Source of the DNA: UBA7236 sp035439505
GTDB lineage: Bacteria > Bacteroidota > Bacteroidia > Chitinophagales > BACL12
Length of the DNA: 64,000 bases
Assembly: GCA_035439505.1 (NCBI GenBank)
Contig: DAORKJ010000003.1
Span: forward strand, 1 to 64,000
Direction: 5' to 3'
The translations under genes were made by a program, and so were the position numbers. The notes under the pieces were generated by a model. That model ran no database searches and was not told where the DNA came from. It saw only the letters and a list, made by a program, of their open reading frames with translations. Positions 9,151 through 18,641 of this stretch are shown in pieces (position 1 is the stretch's first letter; every line of letters starts with the position of its first letter).

Positions 9151-9669
9151 ATGCTTTTCAGGTGTACTTTTTCCATATTATTTTTATTCATATTGCTTTT
9201 TGCAGGCAGTGGGTTGACCTTTATAGCGGGCCACCATTTTGTACGTGCTCGAGCCGCCAATCGCGAAGATGAATTTGCAATGGGAAAATTAAATCCTGAA
9301 GTGCTCAACTTATCACTCAAGTCGTTTAAAAAATTACCCAAAGATTATATCAGTAAACAAGTATTCGAAATTAAAATTAACGGAATACATTATGATATAT
9401 ACGATACGGTTCAGCATGGAGATACTATCACATTATATGCGATAAACGACAAAGCAGAAAATGCTTTAGTGCATGCTATGGAAGAAAAAAGTAAACAACA
9501 CATTACTACAAAAGTATTACCATTTTTTCCTTTTGTTCAAGATATTCAAAATGACATAATTACAGGCATTATTATACAGCCGGAATTTCGGGCAATACAG
9601 CCGGATTATTATATTAGTCAACTCCACACAGAGGTAATTACCCCTCCGCCAAATAAAATTGCTGCTTAA
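9151..9669 (+). CDS. Membrane-anchored protein of unknown function, first gene of TonB-receptor unit
   Basis: A 172-residue protein beginning with one strongly hydrophobic segment (LFLFILLFAGSGLTFIAG), followed by a soluble, probably periplasmic domain with no recognised fold. The start was chosen at 9151 because the membrane segment follows directly; ATG 9121 is the alternative (182 residues). It is 51 bp ahead of the TonB-dependent receptor and on the same strand, so a helper role for the receptor (for example in maturation or sensing) is plausible but only inferred from position. Confidence 0.55.
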   Translation: MLFRCTFSILFLFILLFAGSGLTFIAGHHFVRARAANREDEFAMGKLNPEVLNLSLKSFKKLPKDYISKQVFEIKINGIHYDIYDTVQHGDTITLYAINDKAENALVHAMEEKSKQHITTKVLPFFPFVQDIQNDIITGIIIQPEFRAIQPDYYISQLHTEVITPPPNKIAA

Positions 9670-9720
9670 ACAAGTTGTTTAAATTCAACAGTCAATTTTT
9701 CTAATTATTAATTTTTGTTC

Positions 9721-11754
9721 ATGTATTCATCATTTAATAAATGTTGGATACTGAGTATGTGTTTATTGTTATCCGGAATTATTCGAGGACAGGTTGATAC
9801 GGTAAAATTATTACCGGTAATTGTCACCTCATTTCAGGATGAATCTGCCACACAAACCAGTATTCAAATACAGCCAATTACGCTGAAAGAAATATCGCAA
9901 AGCGGTGCATTTAATATTAGCGATGCACTTGCTAAAATACCGGGTGTTAGTCAGCTGTCAACCGGAATTGCCATCTCAAAACCTGTAATACGCGGATTAT
10001 ATGGCAACAGGGTTTTGGTATTGGTATCCGGATTGCGTTTTGATAATCAGCAATGGCAGGATGAACATGGATTGGGATTAAGTGAAATTGGTATTGACAG
10101 AGTTGAATTAATAAAAGGCCCATATTCCATTTTACATGGAACAGAAGCTGTTGCGGGCGTGATCAACATTGTAGAAGAAGCAAAACCGGAATTACATACT
10201 GCTCAAACTGATTATGGAATTAAAATAAATTCGAATACGCTGGGCGGTATGATGCAATTCGGTTACAAAGCAAATTATGGTAATAACTGGATGCGCATCA
10301 GAATTGGTGCTGAAAATAATGCCGATTATGCTGATGGTAATGGCACTCGCGTTTTGAATAGTCGCTTCGACGGTTATTATGTAAAAGGCACATATGGTTT
10401 TAATAAAAAAAATTGGACGAGTGAAAATAATTATCACTTTTCGTTTAATCGATATGGATTTATTTTTAGCGATATCACCGATTTTTTTGAAGAACCGGAT
10501 GCCCGTTGGGCGCGGAATTTCTCGGGGCCACATCATGTTGTTATGTTAAACCTTGGTAGCTCACAAAACACCTTTTATTTATCTAATTCAACTATCAAAC
10601 TTAATGTTGGTGTTCAATCAAATTTAAGAATGGAAGATGAAGGTGGCGGTGCTATCAGTTTAAATATGCATTTGTTAACCGGAGAGTACACATTTCGTTG
10701 GTTAAAAACAATTAACCCGCATTTAGATTTCGCCTTTTCCAATATTTCAAGTGTTGAGCAAAATACGAATTACGGTAAAAAAAGAATTGTGCCCGACGCT
10801 TGGTTAGCAGAAAGTAGTGGTTCCGGATATTTGAAATTTCATTATACAAAATCTGTGTTTGAAATAGGCGTTGGTGGTGGTATGCGATATATTAAAACAT
10901 TGCTTACACCGGGTGTTAATACACCGGATAAGGATATTGACCCATTCACTATTTATCGTCCGTTTGTTACAGGACTTGCAGGGTGGAGTTTTTTTCCATC
11001 ACAAAAATGGAATTTAAAAACGAATATCAGTACCGGTGTACGCAGTCCGAATCTTGCTGAACTTTCATCTAACGGTTTACATGAAGGCGTATTTACTTAT
11101 GATATTGGTGATCCAACATTAGAAAATGAAAAAAATATCAATTCCGAATTAAGTATTGATTATAATGGCGATATATTTCAAGCTTATGCGGGGGTATTTT
11201 ACAATCATTTTATAGATTACATTTATATTGAACCAACAGGTGAAGAATGGTTTGGATTTCCGATTTATCGTTATAAACAACAAACTGCAAATTTATCCGG
11301 GTTTGAAGTTGAGTTAAGTTGTACACCTTCTGCAATTAAAAATACAACAGCTCGAATTGCATATTCTGCTATGCAGGGAGTTAAAGCAGATGGTTCCAAT
11401 TTGCCTTTTATTCCGGCAAATAAATTAACACCGGAATTAAAATATACTGTCCCGCAATTTAAATCTGCAGAAAATATTTATGCTTTTGTAAACATCGATT
11501 TTGTTTTTGGACAGTATAATACCGCGGCATATGAATCATCTACCCCCCAATATGTATTACTAAATGCAGGAGCTGGTTTTGTTTTGCGCACTACACATTT
11601 TCCGATTGATATCAGCTTAACAGGAAACAACTTACTCAACACGGTATATGTTGATCATTTATCCCGCTTTAAAGATTTAGGTTATAAAAATATTGGCTTA
11701 AATCTCGTATTAAATATTAAAATTATTTTATCAAAACAAATTAAAACTAACTAA
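9721..11754 (+). CDS. TonB-dependent outer-membrane receptor
   Basis: The 677-residue protein starts at the ATG at 9721 (an in-frame TTG at 9715 gives two extra residues). A signal peptide ends near IRGQ. The plug domain follows: ISDALAKIPGV, PVIRGLYGNRVLVLVSG, IDRVELIKGPYSILHGTEAVAGVINIV. The rest is a beta-barrel. No SusC-type carboxypeptidase-like N-terminal domain and no SusD gene are present, so it resembles siderophore, metal or vitamin receptors. The substrate cannot be told from sequence. The next gene, a lipoprotein, starts one base after its stop. Confidence 0.9.
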   Translation: MYSSFNKCWILSMCLLLSGIIRGQVDTVKLLPVIVTSFQDESATQTSIQIQPITLKEISQSGAFNISDALAKIPGVSQLSTGIAISKPVIRGLYGNRVLVLVSGLRFDNQQWQDEHGLGLSEIGIDRVELIKGPYSILHGTEAVAGVINIVEEAKPELHTAQTDYGIKINSNTLGGMMQFGYKANYGNNWMRIRIGAENNADYADGNGTRVLNSRFDGYYVKGTYGFNKKNWTSENNYHFSFNRYGFIFSDITDFFEEPDARWARNFSGPHHVVMLNLGSSQNTFYLSNSTIKLNVGVQSNLRMEDEGGGAISLNMHLLTGEYTFRWLKTINPHLDFAFSNISSVEQNTNYGKKRIVPDAWLAESSGSGYLKFHYTKSVFEIGVGGGMRYIKTLLTPGVNTPDKDIDPFTIYRPFVTGLAGWSFFPSQKWNLKTNISTGVRSPNLAELSSNGLHEGVFTYDIGDPTLENEKNINSELSIDYNGDIFQAYAGVFYNHFIDYIYIEPTGEEWFGFPIYRYKQQTANLSGFEVELSCTPSAIKNTTARIAYSAMQGVKADGSNLPFIPANKLTPELKYTVPQFKSAENIYAFVNIDFVFGQYNTAAYESSTPQYVLLNAGAGFVLRTTHFPIDISLTGNNLLNTVYVDHLSRFKDLGYKNIGLNLVLNIKIILSKQIKTN

Positions 11755-11755
11755 A

Positions 11756-12187
11756 ATGAAAAAACAATTTCAGGTATTAACATTCCTGCTGATTAGTGGA
11801 TTAGCAATCACATTTACATCTTGCAATAAAGAGGATGAAATGGAACCACCAACAATCAGTTTTAAAACAGGTGCGGGATATACTTCCGCAAATGCTAATG
11901 TAACTGCAGGCAACTCAATATTAATTGGTATTGAAGCAGCAAAATCAGATTCAGAAGAAGAAAGTGAAGATGTATTAACGCACTTTAATATTACCAAATC
12001 AGTAAATGGTGGAACAGGAACTTCTGTTTACGATATTGATGTACCAGCTGCAAATGAAGATGATTATGATTACGACTTCAACACAACCACAGGAGCAACA
12101 GTTGGTGATACAGAAAAATACACTTTTACCATAACCAATCGTGATGGGTTAACCGGACAAATTAGTTTAACAATTACAGTACAGTAA
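11756..12187 (+). CDS. Lipoprotein downstream of the TonB receptor
   Basis: The 143-residue protein has a lipoprotein signal (FTSC lipobox, Cys at about residue 23). The mature part is acidic with a beta-rich, Ig-like pattern (TVGDTEKYTFTITNRDGLTGQISLTITV). The ATG is one base after the receptor stop, so the two are almost certainly co-transcribed and perhaps translationally coupled. It is likely a surface or periplasmic partner of the receptor; function unknown. Confidence 0.75.
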   Translation: MKKQFQVLTFLLISGLAITFTSCNKEDEMEPPTISFKTGAGYTSANANVTAGNSILIGIEAAKSDSEEESEDVLTHFNITKSVNGGTGTSVYDIDVPAANEDDYDYDFNTTTGATVGDTEKYTFTITNRDGLTGQISLTITVQ

Positions 12188-12201
12188 GTTTTACAAAAGC
12201 G

Positions 12202-12243
12202 AAGGCCGGATGCAATTAAGCGTCCGGCCTTTTTTTATTTTTT
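12202..12243. terminator. Strong bidirectional terminator
   Basis: AAGGCCGGA (12202-12210) pairs perfectly with TCCGGCCTT (12223-12231), followed by a T-tract on the plus strand. It separates the plus-strand lipoprotein from the minus-strand scpA. The stem sequence resembles that of the hairpin at 71-97. Confidence 0.85.
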
Positions 12244-12249
12244 AGAGAT

Positions 12250-13002
12250 TTAATTTTCGTTGTCGGATGTTAGCCAGAAATTATTTGGACCTTCACCTAC
12301 CAATAATGTTAGTTTTTGCTGTGCAATTAAGTCTAACACGCTGAGGAAACGGAACACTGCCTGATATCTGTCTTTGCAGGATGTGAATACTTCAGCAAAT
12401 GGTACATTTTTTTTGCCTTTACAATAAGAATACACGCCAAAACTTTCTTCCTCAATAGAATAATTATAAGAAAAAACAACATGTTCTTTAACGGTAGGCT
12501 GGTTATTAAACCTGTCCATTACCTTTTGGAAAACTTTTAGCAGCACAAATAAATTGATACTGCTCAGTTCCATTTCGTTGCTGTGTTTTTTAGCCAGCAA
12601 ATCATGTTCAAGTGTAATATTTCCGCGTTGGATTTTCAGTTGACGATCTTCTTCAAGCGTGCTGAGGTCGGTAATAACTTCTTTGTAACGTTTATATTCT
12701 AATAATCGGTCAACAAGTTCCTTACGAGGGTCAATTTCGTTACCAAATTCATCCAACTCTTTACGAGGCAGCAACATTTTTGCCTTAATACGCATTAAAG
12801 TAGCGGCAACAAGTATGAAATCGCTGGCAACTTCAATATTAAGTTGCGTCATTGAATGAATATAATCGAGAAAATCTTTAGTGATTTTAGAAATCGGAAT
12901 ATCATGAATATCCAATTCATCTCTTTCAATAAAAAATAACAGCAAATCGAATGGCCCCTCAAACTGAGGTAGCTTTATTTCAAATGTTTGTTGTTCCTGC
13001 AT
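12250..13002 (-). CDS. scpA: Segregation and condensation protein A
   Basis: ScpA is the kleisin subunit of the SMC-ScpA-ScpB condensin complex that organises and segregates the chromosome. The 250 residues show the family N-terminus (FEIKLPQFEGPFDLLLFFIERDELDIHDIPI) and FILVAATLMRIKAKMLLPR, and a C-terminal winged-helix-like part. It lies 42 bp downstream of recQ on the same strand, so a shared transcript is likely. scpB is not adjacent. Confidence 0.93.
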   Translation of the reverse strand: MQEQQTFEIKLPQFEGPFDLLLFFIERDELDIHDIPISKITKDFLDYIHSMTQLNIEVASDFILVAATLMRIKAKMLLPRKELDEFGNEIDPRKELVDRLLEYKRYKEVITDLSTLEEDRQLKIQRGNITLEHDLLAKKHSNEMELSSINLFVLLKVFQKVMDRFNNQPTVKEHVVFSYNYSIEEESFGVYSYCKGKKNVPFAEVFTSCKDRYQAVFRFLSVLDLIAQQKLTLLVGEGPNNFWLTSDNEN

Positions 13003-13044
13003 CGCTTATTTCTAATCTTCTATAAATCAGTAGTTATTCAATAA

Positions 13045-15243
13045 TTAATTGGCCATTTCGGACATAAACTTAATATGAAGTAATCGTAATTCTTCAAAAC
13101 TCAAGCCTTCATCTTTTAAATCGTTAAATGCGGTTTTAAGGTCGGGGCTGGCCATTTCGAGGAAATAATCATGTACTTCTTCCTGTAAATCCTGTTCAAT
13201 TAAATCGTTGAGATAATAATTTAAACTGAGTTTGGTGCCTGAAGTAACAATGGTTTCAATTTCATCAATAAAATCCGGGAAATTTAATCCGATATTTTTT
13301 GCAATATCAGGTAACGGCATTTTTTTATCGATAAACTGAATAATTTTTACTTTATGTGCCGATTTATTGACAACCTGTTTCATCACGAATTCGGAAGGTT
13401 TTTCGATTTCGTTTTCTTCTACATATTGTGCAATTAAATCAATAAACTGTTTACCATATTTATCTGCCTTTCCTTTACTAACTCCCGAAATTTTAACAAT
13501 TTCATCCATTGTAGTTGGATACATGGTTGCCATTTCTTCAAGTGAATTTTCGGAATAAATTACATAAGGAGGCATTTTAGCATCTTTTGCAATTTTATCG
13601 CGCAATTTAGTAAGCATATCCATCAACGCAGGGTCCAACACACTTTTGCTGGCATTATTTTCCATGTCAACATCACTGGTATCAGCTTCGTAGTCGTGAT
13701 TTAATGAAATCATCACCGACTTCGGCTTTTTAATAAACTCGCGACCTTTTTCGGTGAGTTTAATTACACCGTATTGTTCGATATCTTTTAAGATAAATTC
13801 ATTTAATAAACATTGACGTAAAATAGAATTCCAGAAATGGTCATCTTTTTCTTTTCCTACACCAAATAATTCGATTTTGTCGTGATTATAATTTTGGTTT
13901 TCGGTTGTTTTTTTACCGGTAAGTAAATCTACCAAATAAGGAATATGATGATTTTCTTTTACAAAATCTACAACACGAAGTGCATTTTGAACATAATCTC
14001 TGCCTTCAATTTTTTCTTTAGGTTTCAAACAGTTGTCGCAACATCCACAGTTATCGCGGTCATATTCTTCCCCAAAATAAAATAATAGGAACCTGCGGCG
14101 ACAAACACTGGTTTCGGCATACGCTGCAGTTTCTGCTAACAACTGTGCACCCATTTCGCGCTCGGAAAGTGGTTTATCGCGCATGAATTTTTCCAGCTTT
14201 TCGATGTCCTTATAACTATAGAAAGCAATACATCTGCCTTCCAGGCCATCGCGACCGGCTCTTCCGGTTTCCTGGTAGTAATTTTCGATTGATTTAGGAA
14301 TGTCGAAGTGAATGACAAAACGTACATCCGGTTTGTCTATACCCATTCCAAAGGCGATGGTAGCCACAATAACCTGATAATCTTCCATCAAAAACTTATC
14401 CTGCACTTCCGGACGCGTTTGAGCATCCATACCTGCATGGTAAGCGCCTGCTCGTATTCCGTTGATATTCAGCACTTTAGCAATATCTTCGGTGGATTTG
14501 CGGTTAAGACAATATACAATTCCTGATTTTCTAGGATTTTCTTTTATATACTTCACTATTTGTTTGATAGCGAACTCTTTGCTGCGTTTTGGGCGTATTT
14601 CGTAATAGAGGTTAGGCCTGTTGAAGCTCGACATGAAGACATTCGGATTTTCAAGTCCGAGGTTCTTTTTAATATCACTCTGCACCTTTGGAGTGGCCGT
14701 AGCAGTAAGGGCAATGATAGGAATATCATCGTTGATGGTTTCAATCATGGTATGAATCTGGCGGTATTCAGGACGGAAGTCGTGCCCCCATTCAGAAATA
14801 CAATGCGCTTCATCTACACCAACAAAAGAAACTTTTATCCCTTTAAAAAATTCGATATTTTCCTCTTTACGAAGGGTTTCAGGCGCCACGTATAACATTT
14901 TGGTGCGTCCTTCGGTAATGTCCTGCTTTACTTTTTTAATCTGCTGCCTGTTAAGGGAAGAGTTTAAAAAGTGAGCGATATCGTTGTTACTGCTATATCC
15001 TCTAACCAGATCTACCTGGTTTTTCATTAAAGCGATAAGTGGTGAAACTATAATTGCCGTTCCTTCCAACATCATTGCGGGCAATTGGTAACACAGCGAC
15101 TTTCCTCCTCCGGTTGGCATGATTACGAAGGTGTCCTGTCCTTTTAACAAACTTTCAATTATTTGCTCCTGATTTCCTTTAAACGAGTCGAAACCAAAAA
15201 ACTCCTGCAAGGCTTCCTTCACTGTCATATTAGATACTTCCAT
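13045..15243 (-). CDS. recQ: ATP-dependent DNA helicase RecQ
   Basis: A 732-residue 3'-5' superfamily 2 helicase. Visible in order: QEQIIESLLKGQDTFVIMPTGGGKS (Q motif and Walker A, residues ~24-49), VDEAHCISEWGHDFRPEY (Walker B/DEAH), STATP-type SALTATATP motif III, the Q-RAGRDG motif VI, the zinc-binding segment C-R-R with NCGCCDNC, an RQC winged helix, one HRDC domain (about residues 530-610), and a C-terminal HTH-like extension common in Bacteroidota. It starts at ATG 15243, or MTVKEAL at 15228. Its role is recombination and replication-fork repair. Confidence 0.95.
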   Translation of the reverse strand: MEVSNMTVKEALQEFFGFDSFKGNQEQIIESLLKGQDTFVIMPTGGGKSLCYQLPAMMLEGTAIIVSPLIALMKNQVDLVRGYSSNNDIAHFLNSSLNRQQIKKVKQDITEGRTKMLYVAPETLRKEENIEFFKGIKVSFVGVDEAHCISEWGHDFRPEYRQIHTMIETINDDIPIIALTATATPKVQSDIKKNLGLENPNVFMSSFNRPNLYYEIRPKRSKEFAIKQIVKYIKENPRKSGIVYCLNRKSTEDIAKVLNINGIRAGAYHAGMDAQTRPEVQDKFLMEDYQVIVATIAFGMGIDKPDVRFVIHFDIPKSIENYYQETGRAGRDGLEGRCIAFYSYKDIEKLEKFMRDKPLSEREMGAQLLAETAAYAETSVCRRRFLLFYFGEEYDRDNCGCCDNCLKPKEKIEGRDYVQNALRVVDFVKENHHIPYLVDLLTGKKTTENQNYNHDKIELFGVGKEKDDHFWNSILRQCLLNEFILKDIEQYGVIKLTEKGREFIKKPKSVMISLNHDYEADTSDVDMENNASKSVLDPALMDMLTKLRDKIAKDAKMPPYVIYSENSLEEMATMYPTTMDEIVKISGVSKGKADKYGKQFIDLIAQYVEENEIEKPSEFVMKQVVNKSAHKVKIIQFIDKKMPLPDIAKNIGLNFPDFIDEIETIVTSGTKLSLNYYLNDLIEQDLQEEVHDYFLEMASPDLKTAFNDLKDEGLSFEELRLLHIKFMSEMAN

Positions 15244-15250
15244 CTCTCAA

Positions 15251-15284
15251 TTTGTTTTTTTCAATGTCTTTTAAGGTATATTTG
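15251..15284 (+). promoter_or_regulatory. Promoter: TTTG -33 and TATATTTG -7
   Basis: TTTG at 15251-15254 and an exact -7 box TATATTTG at 15277-15284 are 22 bp apart. It faces the mannose-1-phosphate guanylyltransferase gene, leaving a leader of roughly 115 nt. The 162-bp region between recQ and this gene holds no other visible element. Confidence 0.55.
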
Positions 15285-15405
15285 CGTCGTAAAGTCAAGG
15301 CACAATAAAATTCTGCCGCAAACTTTTCCGACATTAGAATCGTCTTCTAAATATAATAAAATTTTATAAAACAGTTCTCTTAGTAGAAATTTATCATCCG
15401 CTTCA

Positions 15406-16485
15406 ATGAGTAAAGTTTATGTGGCTATAATGGCCGGAGGTATTGGAAGCAGGTTTTGGCCTGAAAGCAGAGTAAAAAAACCTAAACAGTTTTTAGATAT
15501 TCTCAACACCGGCGAAACCCTAATTCAAACTACCTACAACAGGTTTTTAAAAATAGCTGACAAAGATAACATTTTCATCGTAACAAATGAACAATATGTC
15601 CCATTAATTAACGAGCAATTGCCGGAAATTGATGCTTCAAGGATTTTGGCAGAACCGATGCGAAAAAACACGGCTCCGTGTATAGCATACGCTTGTCACA
15701 AAATTGCCAGTATGGACCCTGATGCTAATATTGTGATTGCCCCGAGTGACCACATTATGCTCAATCCCGACAAATTTTTATATGTCGTTTTAGAAGCGTT
15801 GGAATACACCCAAAAAAATGATGTATTAGTTACACTTGGAATTAAACCAACTCGTCCCGATACCGGTTATGGTTATATACAATTTGAGGAGGGCACTGTT
15901 CACCGCGACATTCATAAGGTAAAAACGTTTACCGAAAAACCCGATAACGAGTTAGCCAGAACATTTATAAAAAGTGGCGACTTTTTATGGAATTCGGGAA
16001 TTTTTATCTGGAATGTAAAAAGTATTATGTCGGCCTTTGATCATTTTCAGCAAGACATTCACCAGGCTTTTTGGGCTGCACGAAAAGTGTTTAATACCAA
16101 GGATGAAAAACGTATGCTCGAAAAAGCATATAGTATTTGTCCAAGTATATCGATTGATTATGCCATAATGGAAAGGGCTGATAATGTTTTTGTTATTCCT
16201 GCTGCTTTTGGCTGGAGTGACTTGGGAACATGGGCAAGTTTATGGGATAATTATAATAAAGATTATTATGGCAACGCGGTAAAAGGCAACAATGTGATGA
16301 TTTATGATGCGGCTAATAATATGATAATGACACCTGATAATAAACTTGTGGTGATACAGGGTTTAGATGATTATATTGTAGTAGATAGTGAAGATGTTTT
16401 ACTCATTTGCAAAAAAGATAAAGAACAGGAAATAAAAGATATAACTGCTGATATAAAGCGGAAAGAGCTGGATGAGTTTTTATAA
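15406..16485 (+). CDS. manC: Mannose-1-phosphate guanylyltransferase
   Basis: This enzyme makes GDP-mannose from mannose-1-phosphate and GTP for cell-surface polysaccharides. The 359-residue protein has the nucleotidyltransferase signature MAGGIGSRFWPESRVKKPKQF (residues 9-29), LAEPMRKNTAPCIAYA, APSDHIM, FTEKPD and FLWNSGIFIWN. It lacks the fused C-terminal phosphomannose isomerase domain of bifunctional enzymes, which is usual in Bacteroidota. It is a stand-alone gene here with its own promoter. Confidence 0.9.
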   Translation: MSKVYVAIMAGGIGSRFWPESRVKKPKQFLDILNTGETLIQTTYNRFLKIADKDNIFIVTNEQYVPLINEQLPEIDASRILAEPMRKNTAPCIAYACHKIASMDPDANIVIAPSDHIMLNPDKFLYVVLEALEYTQKNDVLVTLGIKPTRPDTGYGYIQFEEGTVHRDIHKVKTFTEKPDNELARTFIKSGDFLWNSGIFIWNVKSIMSAFDHFQQDIHQAFWAARKVFNTKDEKRMLEKAYSICPSISIDYAIMERADNVFVIPAAFGWSDLGTWASLWDNYNKDYYGNAVKGNNVMIYDAANNMIMTPDNKLVVIQGLDDYIVVDSEDVLLICKKDKEQEIKDITADIKRKELDEFL

Positions 16486-16562
16486 CAATCTGGATTATTA
16501 TTTTTGAGTTGACAGATGCGATGCATCTAAAATAATATTTTTAATTTATACTAATATTATGG

Positions 16563-16587
16563 TTCCTGTAAATAACGTTTACAGGAA
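16563..16587. promoter_or_regulatory. Perfect 10-bp inverted repeat ahead of the aminotransferase gene
   Basis: TTCCTGTAAA (16563-16572), 5-bp centre, TTTACAGGAA (16578-16587), ending 24 bp before the ATG at 16612. It could be a repressor operator or a leader hairpin. A shorter AGATGC-GAT-GCATCT hairpin lies upstream near 16516. There is no T-tract, so a terminator for manC is less likely. Confidence 0.45.
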
Positions 16588-16611
16588 TGAAGTAAATAAG
16601 TTATTCCCGGC

Positions 16612-17754
16612 ATGCAAATAAAATCGAAACTACCGAATTCAGGCATCAGTATTTTTGCAAAAATGACCGCGCTGGCCAATCAGCATGGCGCCATAAATTT
16701 AGCACAGGGATTTCCCGATTTTCCTTCTTCTGTTCGTTTAATTGAAAATGTTTATGCCGCTATGCGCAGAGGATTCAATCAATATGCTCCAATGCCAGGT
16801 GTTTTAAGTTTAAGAGAACGTATTGCAGAAAAAGTTTTTACTATTTACGGAAGTAATTATTCGCCGGACACGGAAATTACTATTACAGCCGGAGCAACTC
16901 AAGCTATTTATACAGCTATTACCGCTATTATAAGAGAAGGTGAGGAAGTTATTATTTTTGAACCCGCGTATGATAGTTATGCACCCGCAATACGACTGAG
17001 CGGCGGCGTTCCGGTGCCTGTAGCATTACACGCTCCGGATTATAGTATAGATTGGGAGATGGTGAAAAAAAATGTTTCACAGCGCACGCGGATGATTTTA
17101 ATTAATACTCCGCATAATCCGACCGGAGCAGTATTAGGCAAACAAGATATTATTCAACTTGAAAAAATTGTTGAAGGCAAGGATATTTTTATTTTGAGCG
17201 ATGAAGTATATGAGCATATTATTTTTGATAATAAGCGACATGAAAGTATTTTATATTATCCCAACTTAAGAGAAAAAAGTATCATTGTATATTCATTTGG
17301 TAAAACATATCACAATACCGGATGGAAAATTGGTTATGTACTTGCGCCGGAATTTATTACCAAAGAATTCAGAAGTGTACATCAGTTTGAAGTATTTTCT
17401 GTCAATACACCAATTCAACATGCTTTGGCTGAATTTATGCAAGACCCTAATGAATATCTTCATGTACATACTTTTTACGAGAATAAAAGAAATTTATTTA
17501 ATAATTTATTAAAAAAATCGCGCTTTAAAATTAAACCTGCATCCGGCACTTATTTTCAACTAGCTGATTATTCTGAAATAAGTAATTTGCCTGACATGGC
17601 TTTTGCAGAAGAACTTTGTATACAACATAAGGTTGCTGCCATTCCATTGTCACCTTTTTATCGACAAGGTTCCAACGAAAAAATATTGCGATTTTGTTTT
17701 GCCAAACAAGATGAAACTTTACAAAAAGCCGCTGAAATATTATGCAGGATTTAA
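16612..17754 (+). CDS. Class I PLP aminotransferase (methionine/glutamine-type, YbdL-like)
   Basis: The 380-residue fold-type I aminotransferase has INLAQGFPDFP near residue 30, NTPHNPTGA near 167, SDEVYEHIIF, and the PLP lysine in SFGKTYHNTGWKIGY (about residue 231). These are typical of the YbdL/kynurenine aminotransferase group that uses methionine and glutamine. The last 13 bases overlap the omega-amidase gene. Together they fit methionine salvage: glutamine donates its amino group to ketomethiobutyrate and the amidase removes alpha-ketoglutaramate. The substrate assignment is inferred from family and neighbour. Confidence 0.82.
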   Translation: MQIKSKLPNSGISIFAKMTALANQHGAINLAQGFPDFPSSVRLIENVYAAMRRGFNQYAPMPGVLSLRERIAEKVFTIYGSNYSPDTEITITAGATQAIYTAITAIIREGEEVIIFEPAYDSYAPAIRLSGGVPVPVALHAPDYSIDWEMVKKNVSQRTRMILINTPHNPTGAVLGKQDIIQLEKIVEGKDIFILSDEVYEHIIFDNKRHESILYYPNLREKSIIVYSFGKTYHNTGWKIGYVLAPEFITKEFRSVHQFEVFSVNTPIQHALAEFMQDPNEYLHVHTFYENKRNLFNNLLKKSRFKIKPASGTYFQLADYSEISNLPDMAFAEELCIQHKVAAIPLSPFYRQGSNEKILRFCFAKQDETLQKAAEILCRI

Positions 17755-18539
17755 ATGTGACATTAGTACAGGCAAATTTATTGTGGGAAAACACATCCGG
17801 CAATTTATCGCGTTTTGAAAAGTTATTTGAAAAAATAACTACTACCGATTTAATTATTTTACCTGAAATGTTTACTACAGGATTTACCATGCAATCGAAA
17901 AGTTTTGCCGATTTCATGGAAGGTAAAAGTGTAAACTGGATGCGCACTCAGGCCGAAAAAAAACAAGCCGTAATTACAGGAAGTTTAATTATTGAAGATG
18001 ATGGAAAATATTTTAACCGTTTAGTCTGGATGCAGCCAGATGGCGAACTTAATTATTACGATAAGCGCCATTTGTTTTCATTAGCCGGTGAAGAAAAACA
18101 TTATACAGCGGGCAACAGAAAAATATTTCCGGAAGTGCATGAATGGAAAATATTACCGCTTATTTGTTATGATCTACGTTTTCCGGTTTGGAGCAGACAA
18201 TCGCCACCGTTTACCGAACTGGGAGCTCATCCTTACGACCTGTTGATTTATGTAGCTAATTGGCCTGATAGAAGAACATATGCCTGGCAGCAGCTGCTAA
18301 TTGCACGTGCTATTGAGAACCAATGTTATGTAGCCGGGGTTAACAGGGTTGGCGAAGATGGCAATGGAGTTATGCACTCAGGGCACTCCGCCATCATCAA
18401 CCCTATGGGCGAACGCCAGGCTGAAATAGTTAGTGAAGAAGCTGTTTTACAATATACCCTTTCGGCTGAAAACCTCACCAGAGTAAGAGAAAACCTACCT
18501 TTCCTCGACGACCGCGACGAGTTCGAGTTACGCCGCTAA
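17742..18539 (+). CDS. Nitrilase-family omega-amidase (YafV/Nit2-like)
   Basis: The 265-residue carbon-nitrogen hydrolase has all three catalytic residues in place: Glu42 in LPEMF, Lys108 in YYDKRHLF and Cys142 in ICYDLRFP. The short length and the FTTGFTM and HLFSLAGE segments match omega-amidases that hydrolyse alpha-ketoglutaramate and alpha-ketosuccinamate. The ATG lies inside the end of the aminotransferase gene (13-nt overlap), which implies translational coupling and a shared pathway. Confidence 0.85.
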   Translation: MQDLNVTLVQANLLWENTSGNLSRFEKLFEKITTTDLIILPEMFTTGFTMQSKSFADFMEGKSVNWMRTQAEKKQAVITGSLIIEDDGKYFNRLVWMQPDGELNYYDKRHLFSLAGEEKHYTAGNRKIFPEVHEWKILPLICYDLRFPVWSRQSPPFTELGAHPYDLLIYVANWPDRRTYAWQQLLIARAIENQCYVAGVNRVGEDGNGVMHSGHSAIINPMGERQAEIVSEEAVLQYTLSAENLTRVRENLPFLDDRDEFELRR

Positions 18540-18591
18540 ATGTTAAAATTGTATTAAATGTAAAATATTCCATGGTTTTGTGTCGTCTGGT

Positions 18592-18612
18592 ATGATATCT
18601 TTGTGATATCAT
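18592..18612. promoter_or_regulatory. -7 box TATCTTTG inside an 8-bp inverted repeat
   Basis: ATGATATC (18592-18599) and GATATCAT (18605-18612) form a perfect inverted repeat with a 5-bp centre. It overlaps an exact -7 box TATCTTTG at 18596-18603. TTTG at 18577-18580 is a possible -33 element with 15-bp spacing. A factor bound to the repeat would block the promoter of the SPFH operon. Confidence 0.5.
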
Positions 18613-18641
18613 TTTAAAATCAGTCAAAAAAATTTAAAACT

